The translations under genes and the position numbers were made by a program. A DNA stretch of 64,000 nt from Methanothrix harundinacea 6Ac (GTDB lineage Archaea; Halobacteriota; Methanosarcinia; Methanotrichales; Methanotrichaceae), in contig NC_017527.1 of the NCBI RefSeq assembly GCF_000235565.1, positions 930,001 to 994,000 of the forward strand. Reading direction: 5' to 3'. Under the pieces are notes generated by a model, which was given only the letters and a program-made list of their open reading frames with translations, was not told where the DNA came from and searched no databases. How positions within the stretch are numbered: the stretch's first letter is position 1; every line of letters starts with the position of its first letter. Positions 1 through 10,402 of the stretch are shown piece by piece.

Positions 1-72
1 CCAGGAGGCGGCGGCGAGGGATCCGAGGGCCATCAATAGCAGCACCACCACCACCTTCTCCTCCTTCTGCAT
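1..72 (-). CDS. N-terminal fragment of a small membrane or secreted protein
   Basis: The reverse strand opens with an ATG at 72 and stays open to the window edge, so only the first 24 residues are visible. They read as a short charged start (MQKEEK) followed by a hydrophobic stretch (VVVVLLLMALGSLAAA), which is what a signal anchor or signal peptide looks like. Nothing more can be said about function. The gene continues beyond the left end. Confidence 0.55.
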   Translation of the reverse strand, partial: MQKEEKVVVVLLLMALGSLAAASW

Positions 73-160
73 CAGGTCACCCCGCCTTCGGCCCGAGGCT
101 AGCGGCCCCAGGATAGACGGCGGAAAAAAAGGATAATGCCGTCGTGGAGCCTTCAGGGCC

Positions 161-337
161 TTACTTCTTCGCCTCTTTCTTCTCGCCGAAGTGCTGCTGA
201 TAGGCCGCCTCGCAGGAGGCGAGGCAGTCCTGACAGAGCCCCTTGTACGCCCCTTCGGGGTTTGCGAGGGTATGCACCTGAACTTTCACCGGCACCAGGG
301 TTGGCTTAGCAAGTCCACAAAGTTCACAATCTGCCAT
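161..337 (-). CDS. Small zinc-ribbon-like protein, 58 aa
   Basis: This short reverse-strand gene encodes 58 residues. A CxxC pair lies near the N-terminus (CELC, residues 4-7) and a second cysteine cluster further on (CQDCLASC, around residues 35-42), consistent with one structural zinc site. The tail is lysine-rich. A longer frame upstream exists, but the ATG at 337 is preferred because GGGAGATG precedes it by about 11 nt and the upstream residues are low in information. The function is unknown. Small zinc proteins of this kind are common in methanogens and often bind nucleic acid or a partner protein. Confidence 0.7.
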   Translation of the reverse strand: MADCELCGLAKPTLVPVKVQVHTLANPEGAYKGLCQDCLASCEAAYQQHFGEKKEAKK

Positions 338-482
338 GTTACAACATCTCCCGGGGTCCCCCATAAACCTTTCTCCCTGTTGAACTTTTCCATCAGCCTG
401 GAGGCGTGCAAGCCGCACCGTTGGGGATCTACCTCTCGGGGAAGGGAGAACGCCTTAAACGGGTAGGGGCAAGAGGGGGACC

Positions 483-2715
<2,233 letters not shown>

Positions 2716-2774
2716 GCCCTGCTCCAGCCCCCAGATCACGCCAACAGGATCTACTTTTAACGATTTATACGGCC

Positions 2775-4166
2775 CTATGGGCCGGGACCGACCTCCGGGT
2801 CCGGCCCCTCCAGGACCGCGCCCGCCATGGCTGCCGATTCGTTCGCCTCGGGGAGGCCCTCCTGGAGATCCGGTCCGGTTTCGGGTCCGTCCGAGCTGTC
2901 GGGATTGATATCGGAATCGATATCGAAATCGGCCTTGGTGAGGTTTCCGGCCGAAGCCAGCCCCACCTCCAGCGCCCTCTCGTAGCATTCGATCGCCTCT
3001 TGGTGTCTCCCCAGGGCGCTGAGGGCGATCCCCTTGTTGTTCCATGCCTCCGAAAGCTCTGGGTCGAGCTCCAGAGCCCGATCGTAGGAGGAGATCGCCT
3101 CCTGGTACCGGCCGAGGGCGCTGAAGGCGACCCCCTGGTTGTACCACGCCTGGGAGTAGGCGGGGTCGATCTCGAGGGCCCGCTGGTAGGACTGGAGCGC
3201 CTCCTCCTGCCTTCCCAGGGATCCCAGGGCGATCCCCCGGTTGTTCCACGCCTGGGCGTAACCCGGATCGAGCTTCAAAGCCTCATCGTAGCTGGCCGCC
3301 GCCTGCTCTTGCCTTCCGAGGAGGCCGAGGGCGACCCCCCGGTTGTACCAGGCCGGGGGGTAGCTCGGATCGACCTTCAGGACGGCGTCGTAGCATTCGA
3401 CCGCCTCCTCCTGCCGTCCGAGAAGTCCGAGGGCGATCCCCTTGTTGTATAGGGCCATGACGTGGGAGGGCTCGATCTTCAGGGCCTCCTCGTAACAGTC
3501 GAGGGCCTCCTGGTGGCGTCCCAAAGTCCCGAGGGCGATCCCCTTGTTGTTCCAGGCGGTGGCGTAGAGGGGGTCGATCTTGAGGGCCTCATCGTAACCC
3601 TCGATGGACCTTTCGTACTCGCCCGCGGCGAAGAGGGACCTCCCCAGGTTGTTCCAGGCCTCCCGGCTCCGGGGGTCGATCTCGAGGGCCCTCTCATAGC
3701 ACTCGATGGAGCGGTTGTAATCTCCCCGGCTGTAGAAGACACCGCCCTGGTTGCTCCAGGCGAGGGCGTAGGCCGGATCGACCTCCAGGGCCCTATCGTA
3801 GGATTCGAGGGCCTCGTCTCCCCTCCCCAGGGCCTCCAAAACCACCCCCCGGTTGTTCCAGGCGGGGGCGTAGTCGGGGTCTATCTCCAGGGAGCGATTG
3901 TAGCAGGCCAGGGCCTCTTCGTTTCTTCCCAGGGCGCTGAGGGCGATCCCCTTGTTGTTCCAGGCGAGGGCGTACTCCGGGTCGAGCTCGAGGGCGTTGT
4001 CGTAGGAAGCGACGGCTTCCTCGTATCTTCCCAGCTCCGAGAGAGCGACGCCCTTGTTGTACCAGGCCAGAGGATATAGCGGATTCTCCTCCGCATACCC
4101 CTCCCCCACGGCAGGCACAATGCAGACCAAAAATAGCGCGAAGAGCGCGAAGAGGCGAAGCTTCAT
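2775..4166 (-). CDS. Secreted tetratricopeptide-repeat protein
   Basis: The 463-residue product starts with a signal peptide (MKLRLFALFALFLVCIVPAVG), then carries eleven consecutive 34-residue TPRs (about residues 30-405) with the consensus AWNNKGIALSALGR..EAL..YDRALEIDP. The last 55 residues are acidic and low in complexity. TPR arrays bind partner peptides, and the signal peptide places this one outside the membrane. The repeats are very uniform in DNA sequence, so unequal recombination could change the copy number. Methanothrix genomes carry many such secreted TPR proteins, but the ligand is unknown. It is convergent with the mer operon and followed at 4266 by coaD in the same direction. 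Confidence 0.9.
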   Translation of the reverse strand: MKLRLFALFALFLVCIVPAVGEGYAEENPLYPLAWYNKGVALSELGRYEEAVASYDNALELDPEYALAWNNKGIALSALGRNEEALACYNRSLEIDPDYAPAWNNRGVVLEALGRGDEALESYDRALEVDPAYALAWSNQGGVFYSRGDYNRSIECYERALEIDPRSREAWNNLGRSLFAAGEYERSIEGYDEALKIDPLYATAWNNKGIALGTLGRHQEALDCYEEALKIEPSHVMALYNKGIALGLLGRQEEAVECYDAVLKVDPSYPPAWYNRGVALGLLGRQEQAAASYDEALKLDPGYAQAWNNRGIALGSLGRQEEALQSYQRALEIDPAYSQAWYNQGVAFSALGRYQEAISSYDRALELDPELSEAWNNKGIALSALGRHQEAIECYERALEVGLASAGNLTKADFDIDSDINPDSSDGPETGPDLQEGLPEANESAAMAGAVLEGPDPEVGPGP

Positions 4167-4265
4167 GCTTCGCCCTTTTATTGTGTGAGTTGATATGGAT
4201 TACGGTCCCGGGCGACCGATCGGCCCTCCTGCCGTCTCCGGAGAGGGCCATCCCAGCGGATCAAA

Positions 4266-4733
4266 CTAGACGAGCATCCTGCCGTGGGAGTCGATCTCTC
4301 CGCCGCAGATCCGGGTCGAGGAGATCCGGACGTCGTCCTCGGCCAGCTGGTAGTCGATCATCACGATCTTGAGGGGTGAAAGGCCGTTCTCCCTTCTGAT
4401 CTCGTTGATGTTGCAGGCCATAGGCTCCGTCTCCGGGGAGACGACGATGAAGTCGTAATCCTCCTCGATCGCCGAGCCGTAGAAGGTGTGGAGCATCTCG
4501 ATCTCGAAGTCCTCCCTCCCCAGGTTCTCCTTCAGGGCAGCCCTCAGGTTCCGGACCCTCGTATCGAAGTTACGGACCGGCCTCGTCCTCTGACTCTTGG
4601 CCATCCCGTCGGAGGTGAGGGCGATCACCACCTCCCCGTCCTCCTCCGCCACCTCGAAGGCCTTCCTCAAAAGGGCGATATGGCCGTCGTGGATGGGGTC
4701 GAAGGTGCCGCCAACTGCGACTTTTGGGGCCAT
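4266..4733 (-). CDS. coaD: Phosphopantetheine adenylyltransferase, archaeal type
   Basis: The product (155 aa) is an archaeal/eukaryotic-type PPAT that forms dephospho-CoA from 4'-phosphopantetheine and ATP. Key motifs are VAVGGTFDPIHDGHIALL (residues 5-22), with the HxGH site read as HDGH, the basic PVRNFDTRVRNL segment, FIVVSPET and the C-terminal ISSTRI motif. The ATG at 4733 has a TATA element (minus-strand CTTATACC, 4758-4766) at the distance expected for a nearly leaderless transcript. The next upstream gene in the same direction is ribL, 40 nt away, so the gene may also be read from the upstream unit. Confidence 0.93.
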   Translation of the reverse strand: MAPKVAVGGTFDPIHDGHIALLRKAFEVAEEDGEVVIALTSDGMAKSQRTRPVRNFDTRVRNLRAALKENLGREDFEIEMLHTFYGSAIEEDYDFIVVSPETEPMACNINEIRRENGLSPLKIVMIDYQLAEDDVRISSTRICGGEIDSHGRMLV

Positions 4734-4757
4734 ATGGTCGGCAAAGAGGGACGGTCG

Positions 4758-4766
4758 GTATAAGTA
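4758..4766 (-). promoter_or_regulatory. TATA box for coaD
   Basis: The minus strand reads GTTACTTATACC about 25-30 nt before the coaD ATG. This is the usual archaeal TATA spacing and would make the transcript leaderless or nearly so. Confidence 0.45.
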
Positions 4767-4773
4767 ACTGGCG

Positions 4774-5232
4774 CTATGGTGTGATCCGGGTCCCCTCCGA
4801 CCCCGGGGTCGGTGAAAGGCGGTCCTCCAGGACCTTGGCGACGATCTTCCGGGAGCTGCAGAGGGGGCAGGGGTCGTGCTCCTCCAGCCTCACCACCCGG
4901 GCCCCGATCCCCCGGGTGGCCAGCTCCTCCTGGAGGAGGAGGGCGTCGAAGTGCTGGTCGTAGCCCAGGGTGATGACGTCGGGCCTCAGCTCCTCGATCG
5001 GCTGGAACATATCCCTCTCGCTCCCCAGGACCGCCCTCTCCACCATCTTCAGGGCCGATACCATCAGGAGCCTCTGCTCCTGGGGGATGATCGGCCTCGG
5101 CTTGTGCTGGACGTTGGCGTCTCGGGCCACGATCACCACCAGCTCGTCGCCCAGGGCCTTCGACTGCTCCAGGTACATCAGATGCCCCGGATGGAGGAGG
5201 TCGAAGGTCCCGGTGGCGAGAACCCTAATCAA
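4774..5232 (-). CDS. ribL: FAD synthase, archaeal RibL type
   Basis: RibL transfers AMP from ATP to FMN to make FAD. The 152-residue product begins MIRVLATGTFDLLHPGHLMYL, carrying the HxGH motif as HPGH. It has the family's C-terminal cysteine pair (CPLCSSRK, about residues 117-124); conserved C-terminal cysteines are known from the M. jannaschii enzyme. The start is a TTG at 5232 that lies 8 nt inside the end of the upstream JAMM gene. The longer frame upstream is only the overlap with that gene. The protein belongs to the glycerol-3-phosphate cytidylyltransferase-like group, but the context and cysteines favour RibL. Confidence 0.88.
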   Translation of the reverse strand: MIRVLATGTFDLLHPGHLMYLEQSKALGDELVVIVARDANVQHKPRPIIPQEQRLLMVSALKMVERAVLGSERDMFQPIEELRPDVITLGYDQHFDALLLQEELATRGIGARVVRLEEHDPCPLCSSRKIVAKVLEDRLSPTPGSEGTRITP

Positions 5233-5641
5233 ACCAGCCCTCCTCGTCCTCATCGATCTCCACGTCCAGGACGGGGAGGTCCCGGGGAGCGCCCGTCCTG
5301 TCATAACAGATCCAGCTGTCCATGTCGAAGGGCATCCCCGCGATGATGTGATAGTCGCCGGTCTTGGAGAAGAAGATCAGGTCCGCCTGGGAGGGGCGGA
5401 TGTCGGGGGAGGGGTGGCTGTGGACGGAGCCCGCTATCCTCATGTTGGGGAGCATGTAAAGCCGGATGAGGGCGCTCTTGCTCGACGCCTCCGTCCCCGG
5501 GAGCATGATCACCTCGGTGATGACGCCGTCTTCGGCCCGGAGGAGCCCCGCAAACTCCACCGGGAGGGTAGATCGGGACGCCTCCAGGATGAAGTAGAGC
5601 GTCTCCCTGGCTATCCCCTCCACCTCCATCTTCCTCTTCAT
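5225..5641 (-). CDS. JAMM/MPN+ metalloprotease-like protein
   Basis: The product has the full JAMM metal site: an N-terminal glutamate (VEFAGLL), then HSHPSPDIRPSQAD, matching HxHx7Sx2D. Such proteins cleave isopeptide or peptide bonds, for example removing SAMP ubiquitin-like modifiers in archaea. This one is a single-domain protein of about 138 aa with an acidic C-terminal tail. The start is uncertain: a TTG at 5680, this ATG at 5641 and another ATG at 5629 are all in frame. It overlaps the TTG start of ribL, so the two are cotranscribed. The substrate cannot be told from sequence. Confidence 0.85.
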   Translation of the reverse strand: MKRKMEVEGIARETLYFILEASRSTLPVEFAGLLRAEDGVITEVIMLPGTEASSKSALIRLYMLPNMRIAGSVHSHPSPDIRPSQADLIFFSKTGDYHIIAGMPFDMDSWICYDRTGAPRDLPVLDVEIDEDEEGWFD

Positions 5642-5704
5642 CTCCGGACACCCCCCCATCTCAAAAATATCCCCGTACAAATAACCTCCGCCGAGAAGAG
5701 GTAC

Positions 5705-6676
5705 CTAGATCCGTTCCCCAGCGGGCCTGAGGTGGACGCAGTCCCCGGCGATGACCCTCTCCAGAAGGCCCCCGTCCCTCCTCACCGCGAGAGACCCGTC
5801 CGCCTCCAGGGCCTCTGCCAGCCCCTCGAACTCGCCGTCCCGGGCCAGGATCCTCACCCTCCGCCCCAGGGTTTCGGACCGGATCGACCACTCCTCCTGG
5901 AGCCGGCCGGAGGAGGCCTCCATCTCCTGGGATGCCCCCTCCAGCTCCTCCAGGACCCTCCGGACGAGCTCCGCCCTCAGGACCTTCCTCCCGATCTCCG
6001 AGGATATCGATGTGGCCTTCCACCCCCCGGCAAGGTCGCCGGGGTCGAGGTTGGCGTTGATCCCGATCCCGACGACGGCGTAATCCAGCCTGTCCATATC
6101 CGCCCCGATCTCCGTCAGGATCCCGGAGACCTTCCTCCCCCCCACCATCAGGTCGTTGGGCCACTTGATCTTCACCTCGAGGCCGTAGAGCCCTTCCAGG
6201 GCCCTGGCGACGGCGACGGCGGCGGCGATGTTCACCCTGAAGGCCTGGGCCGGAGGTATCTGGGGCTTGAGGATGATGCTCATCCAGACCCCGCCCCGGG
6301 GGGAGTGCCAGGATCTATCCATCCTGCCCCTCCCGGCGGTCTGGACCTCGGCGATGACGACGGTCCCCTCCTCGGAGGCGGCGAACCTCTTCGCCTCGGC
6401 GTTGGTGGAGGGAAGGGCCTCGGAGGCGATGATCCTCCTCCCCAAGAGCTCCGTCCTTAGGCCTTCTCGGATCAGATCCTCGGTGAGGAGGTCCGGGAGG
6501 GCCGAGAGCCTGTAGCCCCTCTTTGAGGCCTCGATCTCGTACCCCTCGGCCCGGAGGGAGGCGACGGCCTTCCAGACGGCTGCCCGGCTGATCCCCAGGG
6601 AAGCTGCCAGCTCCTGGCCGCTGATCCAGGACCCGAGGCCTCCGATCAGGCCCCTCTTCACCTCCTCCCTCGTCAC
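5705..6676 (-). CDS. birA: Biotin-[acetyl-CoA/pyruvate carboxylase] ligase with N-terminal repressor domain
   Basis: This 323-residue protein attaches biotin to the carrier domain of pyruvate carboxylase. Residues about 1-65 form a winged helix (GQELAASLGISRAAVWKAV), which in BirA represses biotin genes. The catalytic domain follows, with AGRGRMDRSWHSPRGGVW near residues 113-130, the KWPNDLMVGGRKVSGIL motif near 170 and GIGINAN near 200. A C-terminal SH3-like domain ends the protein. The start is a GTG at 6676, 8 nt after the pycA stop, with GGAG from the pycA end as ribosome site. The open frame continuing into pycA is not meaningful. Confidence 0.93.
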   Translation of the reverse strand: MTREEVKRGLIGGLGSWISGQELAASLGISRAAVWKAVASLRAEGYEIEASKRGYRLSALPDLLTEDLIREGLRTELLGRRIIASEALPSTNAEAKRFAASEEGTVVIAEVQTAGRGRMDRSWHSPRGGVWMSIILKPQIPPAQAFRVNIAAAVAVARALEGLYGLEVKIKWPNDLMVGGRKVSGILTEIGADMDRLDYAVVGIGINANLDPGDLAGGWKATSISSEIGRKVLRAELVRRVLEELEGASQEMEASSGRLQEEWSIRSETLGRRVRILARDGEFEGLAEALEADGSLAVRRDGGLLERVIAGDCVHLRPAGERI

Positions 6677-6684
6677 GGCGGGAC

Positions 6685-8172
6685 CTACTCCTCGGAGCCG
6701 GGATTTTCTCGCTGGGACATGTAGGCCCCGACGGCTGCGGATATGGCCGCCACCTTCCGGGTGTCGGCGCCGAGGGCCGAGGCGAGGGAGAGCTCCTTCT
6801 CCCGCTCCGCCTCCGTCACCTTCTTCACCTCCTCCATGATCGCCTCTTCCTTGAGGAAGTTGGTGTTGATGTCGCCCCGCCTGAACCTCTCGTGCCGGAG
6901 GACCGCCAGGTGGAAGTTTATGTTCGTCTTGACGCCGGTGACGATGTACTCGTAGAGGGCCCGCTCCATCCTCGCTATCGCCTCGTTCCTGTCCCTCCCC
7001 ATGGCCACCACCTTCGATATCATCGAGTCGTAGTAGGGCGGGATCAGGAACCCGGCATAAACCCCGCTGTCGACCCTTATCCCGGGGCCGCCGGGGCTCC
7101 GATACCTCTTGATCCTCCCCGGGGATGGGGCGAAGTCGTTGAGGGGGTCCTCGGCGTTGACCCGGCACTCGATCGCCCAGCCGCGGATCTCGATCTCGTC
7201 CTGGGAGTAGGCTAGGGGCTCTCCGGCGGCGATCCGGATCTGCTCCTTCGCCAGGTCGACGCTCGTCACCATCTCGGTGATGGGGTGCTCGACCTGGAGC
7301 CTGGTGTTCATCTCCAGGAAGTAGTACTCTCCCTTCGAGTACATGAACTCGACAGTGCCCGCGGACCGGTAGTCTATCGCCTCCGCCGCCCGGACGGCGA
7401 TCGATCCCATCTCCTCCCGGAGCTCCGGGGTCATGATCGGCGAGGGCGACTCCTCGATCAGCTTCTGGTGGCGCCTCTGGATCGAGCACTCCCGGTCGGA
7501 GACGTAGATCGTCTTTCCCTTGGAGTCGGCGAGGATCTGAAACTCGATGTGCCTCGGCTCAGTGAGGTACTTCTCGATGTAGACGGTCTCGTCGCTGAAG
7601 GCGGACCTGGCGATCGACCGGGCCGAGTCGAGGGCGGGGGCGAGGTCCTTCTCCTCCCATACGATCTTCATGCCGATACCGCCGCCTCCGGCCGCCGGCT
7701 TCAGCATCACCGGGTAGCCGATCGCCTCCACTAGGTCCATCGCCTCAGCCGGGTTGCTGATACCCCCCTCGCTCCCCGGGACTATCGGCACGCCGGCGCT
7801 CTTCATGATGTCTCTCGCGGCGATCTTGCTCCCCATCCTGTCGATGGAGCTGCTCGTCGGCCCGATGAAGACGACCCCCTTCTCCTCGCAGGCCCGGGCG
7901 AACTTCGGGTTCTCTGAGAGGAAGCCGTAGCCAGGATGGATCGCCTCCGCCCCGGTCTCCTCCGCCGCCTCGAGGATCCTGTCGATCCGGAGGTAGCTCT
8001 GGGAGGCTGGGGAGGGGCCGACGAAGACCGCTTCGTCGGCGTACTTGGCGAAGAGGGCGTTCCTGTCGGCCTCGGAGTAGACCGCGACGGTGGATATGCC
8101 GAGCTCGCGGCAAGCTCTCATGATCCTTATGGCGATCTCGCCGCGGTTGGCGATCAGAATCTTCTGGAACAT
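6685..8172 (-). CDS. pycA: Pyruvate carboxylase subunit A (biotin carboxylase subunit)
   Basis: PycA carboxylates biotin with bicarbonate and ATP. In methanogens it works with PycB to make oxaloacetate for biosynthesis. The 495-residue sequence starts [18 protein letters not shown] and has the ATP-grasp glycine loop [11 protein letters not shown] near residue 160, the [13 protein letters not shown] segment, [14 protein letters not shown] with the catalytic residues near 290, and VDSGVYAG. The length is typical of the archaeal stand-alone subunit. The cognate pycB is not in the window. It is cotranscribed with birA, which is functionally sensible. Confidence 0.96.
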   Translation of the reverse strand: MFQKILIANRGEIAIRIMRACRELGISTVAVYSEADRNALFAKYADEAVFVGPSPASQSYLRIDRILEAAEETGAEAIHPGYGFLSENPKFARACEEKGVVFIGPTSSSIDRMGSKIAARDIMKSAGVPIVPGSEGGISNPAEAMDLVEAIGYPVMLKPAAGGGGIGMKIVWEEKDLAPALDSARSIARSAFSDETVYIEKYLTEPRHIEFQILADSKGKTIYVSDRECSIQRRHQKLIEESPSPIMTPELREEMGSIAVRAAEAIDYRSAGTVEFMYSKGEYYFLEMNTRLQVEHPITEMVTSVDLAKEQIRIAAGEPLAYSQDEIEIRGWAIECRVNAEDPLNDFAPSPGRIKRYRSPGGPGIRVDSGVYAGFLIPPYYDSMISKVVAMGRDRNEAIARMERALYEYIVTGVKTNINFHLAVLRHERFRRGDINTNFLKEEAIMEEVKKVTEAEREKELSLASALGADTRKVAAISAAVGAYMSQRENPGSEE

Positions 8173-8196
8173 CGCCCCTGCTTTGGCGGACCGAGG

Positions 8197-8235
8197 CTAA
8201 AAACCTTTGGCGACCCGGAAAGGAGAAGTTAATAA
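8197..8235. promoter_or_regulatory. Divergent promoter region for pycA and the PPOX-family gene
   Basis: On the minus strand GGTTTTTAGCC (8197-8203) lies about 25 nt before the pycA ATG. On the plus strand AAGTTAATAACC (8228-8235) lies about 29 nt before the ATG at 8260. Both are placed for leaderless or nearly leaderless transcripts. The calls rest on spacing and AT content only. Confidence 0.4.
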
Positions 8236-8259
8236 CCTTTCAACCCGAGAGGGGGGGGC

Positions 8260-8688
8260 ATGAAGCCGAGGGAGATGTCCAGAGACGAGTGCGAGGAGCT
8301 CCTCGCCAAATCCAGGTTCGGGAGGATCGGCCTCTCGACGGGGGATCGGCCTTACGTCCTCCCCATGTCTTACGTCTACGCCGGAGGCGTCATCCTCCTC
8401 CATTCGGGCCTTGCAGGAAAGAAGCTCGATATGGCGAGGGAGAACCCTTTTGTCTCCTTCGAGGTCGACTCCGTCGAGGGGGGGAGGTGGAGGAGCGTCA
8501 TCGCCTCCGGGAGGGTCCGCCTATCCTCCGACGCGGGGGCGAAGGAGAGGCTCTTTGATCTCTTCACCAGGGGGGAGATGGGGGGCCACGCCGGTAAGGC
8601 CTTCCGCCGGGAGGATATGGTGAAGATGCCGATGGTGATCTGGGAGATCGAGATCGAGGAGCTCGCCGGCCGCGAGGGCGTCTGGTGA
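8260..8688 (+). CDS. Pyridoxamine 5'-phosphate oxidase-family flavin-binding protein
   Basis: At 142 aa this matches small PPOX/NimA-like split-barrel proteins that bind FMN or F420. The N-terminal ECEELLAKSRFGRIGLSTGDRPYVLPM segment and the following HSGLAGKKLDMARENPFVSFEVD are typical of the family. It may reduce or bind a flavin substrate, but no residue fixes the cofactor. It is divergent from pycA and followed at 92 nt by rfcL in the same direction. Confidence 0.82.
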   Translation: MKPREMSRDECEELLAKSRFGRIGLSTGDRPYVLPMSYVYAGGVILLHSGLAGKKLDMARENPFVSFEVDSVEGGRWRSVIASGRVRLSSDAGAKERLFDLFTRGEMGGHAGKAFRREDMVKMPMVIWEIEIEELAGREGVW

Positions 8689-8723
8689 GGGGAAGGCCGG
8701 CTTCGGGCTGAAGAGAGGAGAGG

Positions 8724-8759
8724 AAGGACCGAAGGAAGGATCGAGGGAAGGATCGAGGG
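8724..8759 (+). repeat. Three tandem 12-bp purine-rich repeats
   Basis: AAGGATCGAGGG occurs twice back to back (8736-8747 and 8748-8759). A degenerate third copy, AAGGACCGAAGG, lies directly before them. The array lies between the PPOX gene and rfcL and is almost all purine on the plus strand. Confidence 0.75.
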
Positions 8760-8780
8760 AGAAGGACGGGCAACTATCGC

Positions 8781-10310
8781 ATGACCGCCATCAAGTGGAC
8801 GGAGAAGTACAGGCCGAGGAGGCTGAAGGAGGTCCTCGGGAACGGGAAGGCCGTCTCGGAGCTGGAGGCGTGGGCCCGCTCCTGGGAGAGGGGGATCCCC
8901 GAGAAGAGGGCCGTCGTCCTCTACGGCCCCGCCGGGGTGGGGAAGACCTCCGCCGCCCTCGCCCTCGCCGAGGAGATGGGCTGGGACCAGATCGAGATGA
9001 ACGCCAGCGACAGCAGGACCGCCGCCGCCATCTCGAAGGTGGCGGGCGCCGCCGCGAGGATGATGACCTTCTCAGGAAAAAAAAGGCTCGTCATCCTCGA
9101 CGAGGCCGACAACCTCTACGGCTCTGCTGACAGAGGCGGCTCCGCCGCGATGCTGCGGCTCGTAAAAGAGGCCGACCAGCCGGTGGTCCTGATCGCCAAC
9201 GACTACTACGGCCTCTCCAAGCCCCTCCGGGAGGGGACCCTGGGGATCCAGTTCCGGAGGATCACCAAGAGCACCGTCCTCTCGGCGCTCCGGGAGATAT
9301 GCCGGGCGGAGGGGGCGGCCTGTACTCCGGAGCTGGTCGAGGAGATCGCCGATATGGCGAACGGCGACCTCCGGAGCGGCATAAACGACCTCCAGGCCGC
9401 CCTGGAGGGGGCGAGGGAGGTCGGCGAGGTGGCGACGGCGGTCCGGGACGCCAAGGCCTCGATCTTCGACGGGGTCGCCAAGATCCTGAGGGGCTCGAGC
9501 CTCGGGGAGGCCGTCCAGATCGCGTGGTCCCTCGACGAGAGCCCCGAGGACCTGGTCCACTGGATCGACGAGAACCTTCCCCTCGTCTACAAGCCCGCAG
9601 ACCTTGCCGCCGGATACGAGAGGCTATCTCGGGCCGACGTCTTCCTCGGCCGGGTCCGGCGGCGCCAGAACTACGGCCTGTGGCGGTACGCCTCCTTCAT
9701 GATGACCGGCGGGGTCCAGGCCGCCCGGACGGAGAAGAAGGGGGGCTACATACCCTTCCGGCCGCCGAGCTACTGGCGGAGGATGGGCCAGACGAAGGGG
9801 GCGAGGCAGGTCCGGGAGTCGGCGGCAAAGAAGATCGGCCGACACTGCCACATCAGCTCCCGGATGGCCAAGGGGGAGATGATGGGGCTCTTCGCCCTCC
9901 TCCTCAAAGATCCGGATACGGGGCCGAAGGTGGCGGCCCTTCTCGACTTCACCGTCGAGGAGATCGCCCTCCTCCTGGGGACGAAGCCGACGACCAAGAA
10001 GGTATCCAAGCTCTACGATGCGGCCCGGGAGCTTCTCGAAGAGGAGAGGGTCTCGGAGATAGAGATCGCCTGGGGCGGAACTAAAAAGCCGGAGCAGACC
10101 GAAAAGAGGGAGCGGCCTCGAAGGGCGGATAAGACCAAATCTGATGCCGTCGGCGAAGGGGAATCCGGGGCGGGCTCGGAGGAGAGCGATCGAGAGGATG
10201 AGAAGGCTGAGCCGGTTGAGGAGGCCGAATTTGGGGGGCCCTCCGACCAAGGCGCCGAGCCGATGGAGCCGGAGAAGGACGACCGCCAGAGGTCCCTCTT
10301 CGACTTCTGA
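8781..10310 (+). CDS. rfcL: Replication factor C large subunit
   Basis: RfcL works with the small subunit to load the PCNA clamp. The 509-residue product starts with the clamp-loader signature KWTEKYRPRRLKEVLGN. It has Walker A GPAGVGKTSAA (about residues 49-59), Walker B LVILDEADN near 101-109 and the large-subunit-specific C-terminal collar. Residues about 435-500 are a charged, low-complexity linker. The last residues, QRSLFDF, form a PIP box that binds PCNA. The length is normal for archaea. The small subunit gene is not in the window. Confidence 0.96.
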   Translation: MTAIKWTEKYRPRRLKEVLGNGKAVSELEAWARSWERGIPEKRAVVLYGPAGVGKTSAALALAEEMGWDQIEMNASDSRTAAAISKVAGAAARMMTFSGKKRLVILDEADNLYGSADRGGSAAMLRLVKEADQPVVLIANDYYGLSKPLREGTLGIQFRRITKSTVLSALREICRAEGAACTPELVEEIADMANGDLRSGINDLQAALEGAREVGEVATAVRDAKASIFDGVAKILRGSSLGEAVQIAWSLDESPEDLVHWIDENLPLVYKPADLAAGYERLSRADVFLGRVRRRQNYGLWRYASFMMTGGVQAARTEKKGGYIPFRPPSYWRRMGQTKGARQVRESAAKKIGRHCHISSRMAKGEMMGLFALLLKDPDTGPKVAALLDFTVEEIALLLGTKPTTKKVSKLYDAARELLEEERVSEIEIAWGGTKKPEQTEKRERPRRADKTKSDAVGEGESGAGSEESDREDEKAEPVEEAEFGGPSDQGAEPMEPEKDDRQRSLFDF

Positions 10311-10402
10311 GGGGCAAGAACGCGGTGGAGACCTTCTTCTGCCACACCTCCTGGGTCGAAAGGCGTCAGTGGGGGGCAGATATGCCGACCCTGAGCTTCT
10401 TA

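Noticed and set aside
2907-4080. Regular ~102-bp direct repeats that could suggest a CRISPR-like array
   Set aside because: They are the DNA of the eleven TPRs in a clear gene; there are no spacers.
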